From Cohnella silvisoli (GTDB lineage Bacteria; Bacillota; Bacilli; Paenibacillales; Paenibacillaceae): DNA of 64,000 nt. The notes beneath the pieces are model-generated. The model saw nothing but the letters and a program-made list of their open reading frames with translations. It was not told the origin of the DNA and ran no database searches. Where the stretch lies: positions 806,001-870,000 of the forward strand of contig NZ_JAIOAP010000001.1 of the NCBI RefSeq assembly GCF_021190915.1, given 5' to 3'. Shown in pieces: positions 52,649-61,269 of this stretch. The first letter of the stretch is position 1. Every line of letters begins with the position of its first letter. Made by a program: the position numbers and the translations under genes.

Positions 52649-52786
52649 GCGGGCTATGCGGGAGATGGGACAATTGTATTCGCGTACAATGATCCCGTCT
52701 CTCTTATTGTATAACCTTGTCGATATTTCGTATATACGGTCAGGTTATTTGTTTAAGTTCCGCGCCTTAGAGAAAGGAACATGCGA

Positions 52787-53680
52787 ATGGTTGGACAACG
52801 CAAGTGGAGCCGCAGAATGGCAGCCTTCGTTTTCTTGCTGCCCGCCCTCCTCGGTTTAATCGCGTTTCAACTTCTGCCGATGGTGTCTTCGATTTTCATC
52901 AGCTTCTCGGACTGGGATCTGCTCAGTAAATGGACTCAAATTCATTTTATCGGCTGGGATAATTACGCGGAAGTATTCAACAACGAGAAATCGTACACGT
53001 CCATCAAGAACGTCTTTATTTTCCTTGTCGGCTACATGCCGATCATCACGATGCTAGGCATTTTCTTCGCTGTCGTACTGAACAGAAACATCCGCGGCAT
53101 CAAGTTTTATCGTGCGGCTGTTTTCGTTCCGGTCATCACCTCATGGGTTGCCGTTTCGATCGTATGGCGGTGGCTGTTGAACGGACAAAGCGGGATGATC
53201 AACTACCTGCTGTCATTGGTCGGTATTCAAGGGCCGATATGGTTGCAGGATGATCATTGGGCGATGGTAGCGATCATTGCGGTAACGATATGGAAAGACA
53301 TCGGGTTCGTCTCTATCATCTTGTTGGCGGGCTTGCAGGACATTTCCGAAGACTATTACGAGGCGGCGAACTTGGACGGGGCTTCCGCTTGGAACAAACT
53401 ATGGCGGATTACGATTCCGCTCCTGTCGCCGACGTTGTTTTTTATTATTACGATATCGCTCATTAATTCTTTCCAAGTGTTCGATCAGGTGTTGATTATG
53501 ACGAACGGCGGTCCGGCCGGGGCAACCAGCACGATCGTCGAGCAAGTATACCGGAATGCGTTCCAATTTAATAAAATGGGCTTTGCCGCAGCGCAATCCT
53601 GGGTGCTCTTCGTAATCATCTTCTCCGTGACAATGGTCATGCAATGGCTGCAACGGAGGTGGGTCGTCTATGAGAGATAA
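52787..53680 (+). CDS. ABC sugar importer permease (MalF/UgpA type)
   Basis: The 297-residue protein has six predicted spans and the EAA loop YEAANLDGASAWNKLWRITI. ATG 52787 is chosen since AAAGGA is 8 nt upstream; ATG 52781 is only 2 nt from it. It overlaps the next permease by 11 nt, whose ribosome site GGAGGTGGG lies within its last codons. It forms the channel of the alpha-glucan importer with the next gene's product. Confidence 0.92.
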   Translation: MVGQRKWSRRMAAFVFLLPALLGLIAFQLLPMVSSIFISFSDWDLLSKWTQIHFIGWDNYAEVFNNEKSYTSIKNVFIFLVGYMPIITMLGIFFAVVLNRNIRGIKFYRAAVFVPVITSWVAVSIVWRWLLNGQSGMINYLLSLVGIQGPIWLQDDHWAMVAIIAVTIWKDIGFVSIILLAGLQDISEDYYEAANLDGASAWNKLWRITIPLLSPTLFFIITISLINSFQVFDQVLIMTNGGPAGATSTIVEQVYRNAFQFNKMGFAAAQSWVLFVIIFSVTMVMQWLQRRWVVYER

Positions 53681-54497
53681 GAATACGATCATTAAAAACG
53701 GCTTGACTCACCTATTCCTGATCGCGGATTCGGTCGTGCTTGTGTTTCCGTTTATTTGGATGCTGTCCGGAGGATTCAAGGATAGTCTCGAAGTCGTCAA
53801 GATGCCGCCGCAGCTTCTGCCGTCCCATTGGAATTTCGATAACTTCAGGCAGATCGAGAAGTTTTTTCCCGTATACCGATTTTTGTTAAATAGCGTCGGC
53901 GTTGCAATCGTGACGACCTTCCTCCAATTGCTTATTTGCGCAATGGCGGCATACGTCTTCGCCAAAATTTCGTTCAAGGGCCGGCATGCGGTGTTCATCG
54001 TATTTCTCACGACGATGATGATTCCGGCTCAAGTCACGTTGGTGCCGCTATTCATCCTATTCTCGCAAACGAATTTGATCGACACTTATGCAGGCTTGAT
54101 TTTGCCGGGGATATTCAGTGCATACGGTACTTTCTTGCTGCGCCAAAATATAATGACGATACCGAACGAGCTGCTTGAGGCGGCGTTCATGGACGGAGCT
54201 TCTTATTACCGGGTGTTCTGGAAAGTTATTTTGCCGCTGATCAAACCGACGCTTGCCGCATTGATCATATTTGCTTTCATGAGCTCGTGGAACAGCTTTC
54301 TGTGGCCGCTCATCGCGACCAACAGCAAAGAGCTTATGACATTGCCGCTCGGTCTTAGTAAGCTGCAAGGCAAGTGGTCAACCGAATGGAACCTTCTTAT
54401 GGCGGGCAACGTCATCAGCTTCGTGCCGATATTCGTCGTATATCTGTTTGCTCAGCGTTATTTCATCAAAGGAATGACGATGACTGGAATTAAATAA
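53670..54497 (+). CDS. ABC sugar importer permease (MalG/UgpE type)
   Basis: The 275-residue protein has six predicted spans, the EAA-loop segment LLEAAFMDGASYYRVFWKVI and the C-terminus AQRYFIKGMTMTGIK. Its start lies inside the preceding gene, consistent with coupled translation. It is followed 28 bp later by the oxidoreductase gene. There is no ATPase gene in the locus, so a shared ATPase is needed. Confidence 0.92.
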   Translation: MRDKNTIIKNGLTHLFLIADSVVLVFPFIWMLSGGFKDSLEVVKMPPQLLPSHWNFDNFRQIEKFFPVYRFLLNSVGVAIVTTFLQLLICAMAAYVFAKISFKGRHAVFIVFLTTMMIPAQVTLVPLFILFSQTNLIDTYAGLILPGIFSAYGTFLLRQNIMTIPNELLEAAFMDGASYYRVFWKVILPLIKPTLAALIIFAFMSSWNSFLWPLIATNSKELMTLPLGLSKLQGKWSTEWNLLMAGNVISFVPIFVVYLFAQRYFIKGMTMTGIK

Positions 54498-54525
54498 GCC
54501 TTCGATAAAGGGAGCAATTACAATC

Positions 54526-55617
54526 ATGAAAAAAATACAACTAGGTCTTATCGGGCTTGGAGGAATGGCGTCCGTCCATGCCGAGCAGATCCTGAAAGTC
54601 GAAGGGGTATCCATTACGGCTATTTGCGACCGCGACGGCGACAAAGTGTCCGAATGGGGCGAGCGTCTTCGGATCGAATCAAGCTCACGGTACACCGATC
54701 ACGAGGCGTTGATCAAGGATCCTAACATCGATGCCGTTATGTCCATAACGCCGAATAACGTGCATTACGAAATCATTCGCCTTTGTTTGATTCACGGCAA
54801 ACCGATTATGACCGAAAAACCGTTCACGCGAACTTTCGCCGAGGCGAAAGCGCTGCTGGAACTGTCCAATAATTACGAGACTCCTTGCATGGTCGGTTTC
54901 TCTTACCGGTACGTCCCTTCGTTCCGGATGGCCCGGGATATGATTCGCAGCGGGAAAATCGGTCAGGTCCGTCACGTGTTCATCCAATATTTGCAGCAGT
55001 GGGGCGGTCCGGTATTCGAAACGAAGATGAGCTGGCGATTGGATCGGTCGGTTACCGGAACGGGTGCTCTTGGCGATCTCGGCTCGCATATGATCGATGC
55101 CGCGAGGTTTCTGGTCGGCGAGCCGGCCGAGCTGTCCGCGCTTATGAAGACATTGATATCTCAGCGCGAAGATCCGTCGACCGGACAACCGGTTGACGTG
55201 GACATCGATGACTTCGCCGCGTTCACGGCAATTTTGGAGCCGGGAATACCGGCTGTATTCCAAACGTCTCGCAACGCTTACGGCTCTCAGAACCAGTTCG
55301 AGATTTCCGTATATGGAGACAACGGCTCTTTGCATATGGATTGGGTACATGGCGACCATCTGACTTGGGTGCATCCGAACGAAGAGCGCAGCGAAGTAAG
55401 GGAGAAGATAGCCGTCCCTCAACGGTATAAGCTGCTGCAAATGCAGGATTTCGTCGATATGGTTCGGGGAACGACTCGCGAGGAGACGGCTACGCTGCGC
55501 GACGGGTATTTGAATCAGCGTGCGCTGGAGGCCGTAGAGCGATCATATGCGGAACGAAAAACAATCGTGCTGAATGAGATTGATGCGACATCGGATTCAA
55601 TAGGAGTGAAGAAATGA
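54526..55617 (+). CDS. Gfo/Idh/MocA-family sugar oxidoreductase
   Basis: The 363-residue protein has a Rossmann domain ([40 protein letters not shown]), the catalytic-lysine motif MTEKPFTR and the C-terminal substrate domain with [26 protein letters not shown] precedes the ATG. Its stop overlaps the ThuA gene by 4 nt. A Gfo/Idh-ThuA pair beside a sugar importer is the arrangement of the rhizobial thu trehalose/maltitol/sucrose locus, where 3-keto-sugar chemistry is involved; the same use here is inferred. Confidence 0.9.
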   Translation: MKKIQLGLIGLGGMASVHAEQILKVEGVSITAICDRDGDKVSEWGERLRIESSSRYTDHEALIKDPNIDAVMSITPNNVHYEIIRLCLIHGKPIMTEKPFTRTFAEAKALLELSNNYETPCMVGFSYRYVPSFRMARDMIRSGKIGQVRHVFIQYLQQWGGPVFETKMSWRLDRSVTGTGALGDLGSHMIDAARFLVGEPAELSALMKTLISQREDPSTGQPVDVDIDDFAAFTAILEPGIPAVFQTSRNAYGSQNQFEISVYGDNGSLHMDWVHGDHLTWVHPNEERSEVREKIAVPQRYKLLQMQDFVDMVRGTTREETATLRDGYLNQRALEAVERSYAERKTIVLNEIDATSDSIGVKK

Positions 55618-56354
55618 TGGGAAACAGAACGCCAAGAGTAACGATATGGAACGAATACCGCCATGAACGGGCGAAACCGGAAGTGGCTAAGGTGTATCCG
55701 GAAGGGATCCACCAAGCGCTGCGAAGCGGACTAACACCTTATGGCTTCGATATTCGGACGGCGACGTTGGATGAACCGGAGCACGGCCTTACCGAGAATG
55801 TCTTGAACGACACCGATGTTCTCTTGTGGTGGGGACATGGCGCGCATGATGAAGTCGATGATCGGATCGTCGACCGAGTTCGGGAGCGCGTCTTGCAGGG
55901 GATGGGCTTGATCGTCTTGCATTCCGCGCACTATTCCAAAATTTTCAAGAAGCTAATGGGTACATCCTGCGCGTTAAAATGGCGGGAGGCGGACGAGAAG
56001 GAACGGCTTTGGATCGTGAAGCCTGCCCATCCGATCGCTGCCGGTTTGCCGGAATACTTCGAGCTGGAACAGGAAGAAATGTACGGTGAGTTTTTCGATA
56101 TTCCCGATCCGGAAGAACTCGTCATGGTGAGTTGGTTCGAAGGCGGAGAGGTGTTCCGCAGCGGCTGCACGTACACCCGGGGACAGGGCAAAATCTTTTA
56201 TTTCCGCCCGGGGCACGAAACCTACCCCACTTATTACCGTGAACCCGTTGTGCGGATTATCGCCAATGCCATCCATTGGTCGGCAGCGGAACGGGGAGCC
56301 GCTCCCCAATTCGGCAACGCGAAACCGCTTGAAGCCATACGCGGACAAGGGTAA
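55614..56354 (+). CDS. ThuA-like sugar-utilisation protein
   Basis: The 246-residue protein has the ThuA/class-I glutamine-amidotransferase-like fold: [59 protein letters not shown] and [13 protein letters not shown]. The nucleophile Cys of true amidotransferases is replaced (LHSAH). ThuA proteins take part in trehalose and related disaccharide use with the adjacent oxidoreductase. The start overlaps the previous stop (ATGA). It is the last gene before a strong terminator. Confidence 0.9.
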   Translation: MMGNRTPRVTIWNEYRHERAKPEVAKVYPEGIHQALRSGLTPYGFDIRTATLDEPEHGLTENVLNDTDVLLWWGHGAHDEVDDRIVDRVRERVLQGMGLIVLHSAHYSKIFKKLMGTSCALKWREADEKERLWIVKPAHPIAAGLPEYFELEQEEMYGEFFDIPDPEELVMVSWFEGGEVFRSGCTYTRGQGKIFYFRPGHETYPTYYREPVVRIIANAIHWSAAERGAAPQFGNAKPLEAIRGQG

Positions 56355-56366
56355 TAACAACAATTT

Positions 56367-56406
56367 AACGGGATGGAGCAGGTCTACACTGCTTCGTCCC
56401 GTTTTT
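56367..56406 (+). terminator. Strong terminator after thuA
   Basis: AACGGGA and GAGCAG pair with CTGCTTC and TCCCGTT, followed by TTTTT. It separates the importer operon from the GH31 operon. Confidence 0.9.
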
Positions 56407-56532
56407 GCAATAACCTCGCTCTTATTAAACTCTCCCGACAGTCTTTGTCGATCGGTGGCGAATGATGGAGGTTGAAGGGAAAGGGAATTCGAACTTTCAT
56501 CCTATTGTACGGGACTTAAATTAGATGTAAAA

Positions 56533-56561
56533 TTTAGGTAAGTTAAACGCTTAACTATAAT
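56533..56561 (+). promoter_or_regulatory. Promoter/operator of the prsA-ctsZ-ctsY operon
   Basis: TATAAT at 56556-56561 is preceded by AGTTAAACGCTTAACT (56541-56556), whose core TTAAACGCTTAA is identical to that in the LacI gene promoter. The operator fills the spacer between -35 and -10. The leader to 56786 is about 215 nt. Confidence 0.7.
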
Positions 56562-56630
56562 AAGTGCAATGTCGATAGACTGTCATGACGGAAATCGAAG
56601 TCGTTTGATCGATTTTTATGTCTCTATATA

Positions 56631-56644
56631 AGTAAGCGCTTTCA
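56631..56644 (+). promoter_or_regulatory. cre-like site before prsA
   Basis: AGTAAGCGCTTTCA matches TGWAANCGNTNWCA with one mismatch. A second AAGCGCTT palindrome lies at 56672-56679. Catabolite repression as a roadblock in the leader is inferred. The 56407-56785 gap shows no gene I can support. Confidence 0.6.
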
Positions 56645-56785
56645 AGTATTTATGGGGTTCCGACGCGCGTAAAGCGCTTATATCCGAACCTGCCAAGCCG
56701 CATAAAATGAACTTGACCTTTAAGGAGGTGGTGCCGTCCAAACAAAGGTTGCGTCATATCTCACGCGCGAAAGGAGTGAAAACAG

Positions 56786-57757
56786 GTGAGGAAGCTGGTA
56801 GGTGCGTGTTTCTTGGCGGTACTGTTGATTGGCGGAGCCTCCGTTATTTACGCGATGTCGAGCAACGGGGGAAGCAATGTTGCAGCTACGGAGAAGGAAA
56901 GCATTCTCAACGGATCGGCGGCGACCGTGGGAAAAACGGAAATTACGAAAGCGGAGTTGTATGAGGCAATGCTCCGCAAGGACGGAGGGCAAACGCTGCA
57001 AGAAATGGTCATTCGAACGTTCGCCCACGAGCAAGCAACGGCCAAGCATCTCGTAGTCGGGACCGATGAACTGAAGGCGACTATGGATAAGGTTCGGAAT
57101 TCGTTTCCTTCGGAAAAAGAGTTCCAAAGTTATTTACTGGACAACGGAATAGGAGAGGTGGAGTTCCGGGATCAAATCCGCATGCAGCTCGAAATCGAGA
57201 AGCTGTTCTCCGATCAGCTTCAGGTCGGCGATGAGCAGATCAGGCAATTTTACGAATTAAACGAAGCTTCTTTTCATCATCCGGAACAAGTACGCGTCTC
57301 TCACATTTTGGTGAAAACGAAGGAGAAAGCGGAGGAACTGCGCAAGGAGCTCGGGCGGGGAGCGGTTTTTGCCGAATTGGCCAAGCAGTTCTCGGCGGAT
57401 GTTTCGACAAGAGAGAACGGCGGGGACTTGGGTTTCATTTCTGCGGGCCAAAGCGATCCCGCGATCGAGAAAGCGGCGCTCGGGCTTAAAGTCGGAGCTT
57501 ACAGCGAGCCGGTCCAAACCGCGAACGGATATCACCTTGTTCTCGTTACGGACAAGCTGTCGGCAACGACGGAAACGGAGGAACAAGCAAAGGCGAGAAT
57601 CGCCGAATTGCTTAAGCAGCAGAAATTGAACGAGCTTGTGCCCGCTTGGTTAGCCGAATTTACTTCCAGCGGGGAAGTACGCGTGCATATTCCGAATCCT
57701 AATCCGAATCCAAATCCGAAGCAGTCCGAAGCAACAAACGCCGTATCGGCGCAGTAA
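56786..57757 (+). CDS. Secreted/membrane-anchored parvulin foldase, PrsA-like
   Basis: The 323-residue protein starts at GTG 56786, 9 nt after AAGGAG. It has an N-terminal hydrophobic signal or anchor, a SurA/PrsA-N chaperone region (about 45-165) and one parvulin peptidyl-prolyl isomerase domain (about 170-265; QVRVSHILVKTKEKAEEL, NGGDLGFISAGQSDPAI, GYHLVLVTD). The tail is repeated Asn-Pro. PrsA is usually a lipoprotein; here the only Cys (VGAC) precedes the hydrophobic core, so lipidation is doubtful. It helps exported proteins fold; its place before two giant GH31 genes suggests a dedicated chaperone. Confidence 0.87.
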   Translation: MRKLVGACFLAVLLIGGASVIYAMSSNGGSNVAATEKESILNGSAATVGKTEITKAELYEAMLRKDGGQTLQEMVIRTFAHEQATAKHLVVGTDELKATMDKVRNSFPSEKEFQSYLLDNGIGEVEFRDQIRMQLEIEKLFSDQLQVGDEQIRQFYELNEASFHHPEQVRVSHILVKTKEKAEELRKELGRGAVFAELAKQFSADVSTRENGGDLGFISAGQSDPAIEKAALGLKVGAYSEPVQTANGYHLVLVTDKLSATTETEEQAKARIAELLKQQKLNELVPAWLAEFTSSGEVRVHIPNPNPNPNPKQSEATNAVSAQ

Positions 57758-57901
57758 ACGCGCATTGATCCGGGAGGGGAGGGATGCGATATGTAATATC
57801 GCAGGATCGACAATGCGAGGATGAGGTGAAGCGGACAAGCATCAATTCGAGCAAGCATCATCGCCATACGAAAAAACCATTTTGAGAGGGGAATACCTGT
57901 A

Positions 57902-60900
57902 ATGAAACTTCGCTGGAAATCACGATGGATGTCGGCGTTTCTGGTTGCCTTGGCCTTGTTTATCGCCATGCCGGCCAGCGTGTTCGCGATCGACGGGGTT
58001 TACCATGCGCCATACGGTACCGACGACCTCTACGACGTACAAGTGACTGAACGTCTTCCGCGGGACCCGGTGGCCGGGGACACGGTGTACTTGAAGCTGA
58101 CGACGTGGCCGATCGAAGCCGGACAAGCCACATGGATTACCTGGACGAAGAACGGGGTAACGCAAACGGTTATTAACGGCACGTGGAAATACAACAACGG
58201 CAACAACAGCTATTGGGAAGTCAACATGGGCAGCTTCAGCAAGGGAGATGCGGTCACCTACACGGTACACGCGAACAAGAGCGGTGCCAACGAGAAAACA
58301 ATCGGGCCGTTCTCGTTCACGGTCACGGGATGGGAGTCGGTAGCCAGCATCAGCAGCTACACGAACTCGACGAACCACGTCGTCCTGAACGCCAGCCCGA
58401 ACACGGGAACGATGTCGCCTAAAATCAACATCGCTTTTCAGGCGGACGACGTTTTCCGCGTGCAGCTATCGCCCAAAGGAACGGCGACTATGGCAACCGG
58501 CTTAAGCAATTATACTTTTGCCGATAACACGACTTATTACCTGATCAGCACAAGCGCATTGAAAATCCGCATCGACAAAAACCCGTATAAGATGAGCGTC
58601 TACAAGCCGGACGGTACGACGCTTATCGCGCGGGAGTACGACAGCACGGTCAACCGCAATATGGCATGGCTGACCGATGGCAGCAACATCATCGACAAAG
58701 TGCAGGATAACCTGTACTCTCCGACGTCGGAGCAGTTCTACGGTTTCGGGGAGCACTACAACAACTTCCAGAAACGCGGCTACGACGTGGACACTTACGT
58801 CTATAACCAGTACAAGAATCAGGGTAGCAAGACGTATATGTCCATCCCGTTTTTCGTTAATACGAACGGTTATGGCGTTTACGTCAATTCCACCTACTAC
58901 TCCAAGTTCAAGCTGGCGACCGATCGGAGCGACATGTACAATTTCACCGTTAATACGAGCGGTGCGTCGACTTCGATGCTAGATTACTATTTCGTCTACG
59001 GAAGCAACGTGAAGGACGTAATATCGAATTATTCTGATCTGACCTACAAGCCAACGATGCTGCCGAAGTGGGCATTCGGCTTATGGATGTCCGCTAACGA
59101 ATGGGACAGGCAGTCCGAAGTAACGACCGCTCTCAGCAATGCCAGCACGAACAACATTCCGGCAACGGCGGTCGTGCTGGAGCAGTGGAGCGACGAGAAT
59201 ACGTTCTATATTTTCAACGATGCGACTTATACTCCTAAGACGGGCAGCGCCGCATTCAGCTACAGCGACTTCACGTTCGGCACGAAGTGGCCTAATCCCG
59301 CTCAGATGGCAACCGACATTCACAATGCCGGGATGAAGCTGGTGCTGTGGCAAGTTCCGATCCAGAAGTACACGAACTATGCCTATACGCAGAAGGACAA
59401 CGACGAGTCGTATATGATTTCCCAAGGGTACGCGGTCGGTGACGGTAACAGCGGGCAGTACCGTTTGCCTGCAGGCTCTTGGTTCGAGAACAGCTTGCTG
59501 CTTGATTTCACGAGCACGAGCGCCAAAAACTGGTGGATGTCCAAGCGCGCGTACTTGTTCGACGGCGTAGGCATCGACGGGTTCAAGACGGACGGCGGCG
59601 AGATGGTATGGGGACGCTGGCTGACCTTCAATAACGGCAAGAAGGGCGACGAAATGCGCAATCAATACCCGAACGACTACGTCGCCGCCTATAACGACTA
59701 CGCGCATTCCAAGAAAGCGGATTCCGTCTCGTTTAGCCGTTCCGGCACGAGCGGCGCTCAGAAGAGCCAGATTTTCTGGGCGGGAGACCAAGAATCCACC
59801 TTCGGCGCATTCCGCGATGCCATGCATGCGGGCTTAACCTCCAGCATCTCCGGCGTTCCTTTCTGGAGCTGGGATTTGGCGGGATTCACGGGGGACACTT
59901 ATCCTACGGCCGAGCTGTACAAGCGTTCGATCGAGATGGCGGCGTTCTCGCCGATCATGCAATTCCACTCGGAGAAATCGAACCCTAGCCCAAGCGAGGA
60001 ACGTTCTCCTTGGAACGCGGCGACGCGGACGGGAGATTCCACCGTGCTGACGACTTCACAGAAATTCATTAACGCACGCATGAATCTGCTGCCTTATATC
60101 TACAGCGAAGCGAAGAAAACGAGCGACACCGGCATCCCGCTCATGCGGGCAATGGTCGTCGAGTATCCGGGGGATACGAGTACGTTCGGGCTGACCGAGC
60201 AGTATATGTTCGGAGACAACCTGCTCGTCGCACCGGTCGTCAATCAAGGCGAAACGAGCAAGAGCGTCTATCTTCCCGCCGGCGAGTGGACCGATTTCTG
60301 GTGGGGCGCGATGCGTCCGGGCAGCCAGACGATCAGCTATTATGCCAGCGTAGACGATATGCCTGTCTTTGCCAAAGCAGGCGCGATATTGCCGATGAAC
60401 CTTAATAGCACTTATACGGTCGGCGGTACGATCGGCAACGACTTGACCAACTACACGAACTTGACGTTCCGCGTATTCCCGCAAGGGACAACCTCGTACA
60501 GTTGGTACGACGGTACAACGACACGCACGATTACGTCCACCGAAGAATACAACCTGGATAAAGTGACCGTGTCTGTGCCAGCGCTTACTGTCACAAGCAC
60601 GCTGCAGGTTCTGACGAAGAAGCCGTCCTCCGTGACTAAGGACGGTTCGGGCCTGACGGAATACTCCAGCGTGAGCAGCTTAAGCAGCGCTTCGCAAGGG
60701 TGGTATTACGATTCGGCCGCTAAGCTGGCTTACGTGAAGATCAGCTCCGGCGTTTCCGCCCGTTCCGTCGTTCTGAACGGCGTGGATAAGAACGCGTACG
60801 AAGCGGAATTCGCTACCCTTAATGCCGTATCCACTAATACCAATCATACCGGTTACCTCGGAACCGGCTTCGTAGATGGGTTTGCTACCTCCGGCGACTC

Positions 60901-61168
60901 CGTGGAATTCCAGGTATACGCGCCATCTGCGGCTACGTATTCCATCGACGTCCGCTATAGCGCTGGCGGCGGAGCGGGTTCTCGTGCTATCTACAAGAAC
61001 GGGGTGAAAGTAACCGATCTCAGCTTGTCGGCAACGACGAACTGGGATACGTGGAACACGGCAACGTTGTCCACCTCTTTGAACGCGGGCTTGAACACGA
61101 TTCGCGTTCAGTACGATTCCGGCAACTCGACGGGCATCAATCTCGATAACGTTGGCATCCGTTGGTAA
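57902..61168 (+). CDS. ctsZ: Secreted GH31 6-alpha-glucosyltransferase, CtsZ-like
   Basis: The 1088-residue precursor has a signal peptide ending SVFA, an N-terminal domain (about 30-140), a GH31 beta-sandwich and (beta/alpha)8 barrel (about 150-830), C-terminal sheets and a CBM35-like module (about 955-1088). The nucleophile Asp is in GFKTDGGEMVWG and the acid/base Asp in FWAGDQEST. From memory, sequence blocks such as GVYHAPYG and FGFGEHYNNFQKRG match the Bacillus globisporus cycloalternan enzyme CtsZ, which makes alpha-1,6-glucosyl termini on starch dextrins. This copy appears shorter, with fewer C-terminal modules. AGGGGA precedes the ATG. Confidence 0.85.
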   Translation: MKLRWKSRWMSAFLVALALFIAMPASVFAIDGVYHAPYGTDDLYDVQVTERLPRDPVAGDTVYLKLTTWPIEAGQATWITWTKNGVTQTVINGTWKYNNGNNSYWEVNMGSFSKGDAVTYTVHANKSGANEKTIGPFSFTVTGWESVASISSYTNSTNHVVLNASPNTGTMSPKINIAFQADDVFRVQLSPKGTATMATGLSNYTFADNTTYYLISTSALKIRIDKNPYKMSVYKPDGTTLIAREYDSTVNRNMAWLTDGSNIIDKVQDNLYSPTSEQFYGFGEHYNNFQKRGYDVDTYVYNQYKNQGSKTYMSIPFFVNTNGYGVYVNSTYYSKFKLATDRSDMYNFTVNTSGASTSMLDYYFVYGSNVKDVISNYSDLTYKPTMLPKWAFGLWMSANEWDRQSEVTTALSNASTNNIPATAVVLEQWSDENTFYIFNDATYTPKTGSAAFSYSDFTFGTKWPNPAQMATDIHNAGMKLVLWQVPIQKYTNYAYTQKDNDESYMISQGYAVGDGNSGQYRLPAGSWFENSLLLDFTSTSAKNWWMSKRAYLFDGVGIDGFKTDGGEMVWGRWLTFNNGKKGDEMRNQYPNDYVAAYNDYAHSKKADSVSFSRSGTSGAQKSQIFWAGDQESTFGAFRDAMHAGLTSSISGVPFWSWDLAGFTGDTYPTAELYKRSIEMAAFSPIMQFHSEKSNPSPSEERSPWNAATRTGDSTVLTTSQKFINARMNLLPYIYSEAKKTSDTGIPLMRAMVVEYPGDTSTFGLTEQYMFGDNLLVAPVVNQGETSKSVYLPAGEWTDFWWGAMRPGSQTISYYASVDDMPVFAKAGAILPMNLNSTYTVGGTIGNDLTNYTNLTFRVFPQGTTSYSWYDGTTTRTITSTEEYNLDKVTVSVPALTVTSTLQVLTKKPSSVTKDGSGLTEYSSVSSLSSASQGWYYDSAAKLAYVKISSGVSARSVVLNGVDKNAYEAEFATLNAVSTNTNHTGYLGTGFVDGFATSGDSVEFQVYAPSAATYSIDVRYSAGGGAGSRAIYKNGVKVTDLSLSATTNWDTWNTATLSTSLNAGLNTIRVQYDSGNSTGINLDNVGIRW

Positions 61169-61269
61169 TTCACCGGTTATAGGGCAGGAGGAGAGCGGGA
61201 GGGAGGAATACGTCCCGCTCTTTCCCTCCTTAATTAAACTAAACCAATCGAAAGGTGGAAGGTTCATTC

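Noticed and set aside
56463..56526. Small ORF starting ATGATGGAGG in the gap before prsA
   Set aside because: There is no separate ribosome site and no coding character, and it lies in a regulatory gap.
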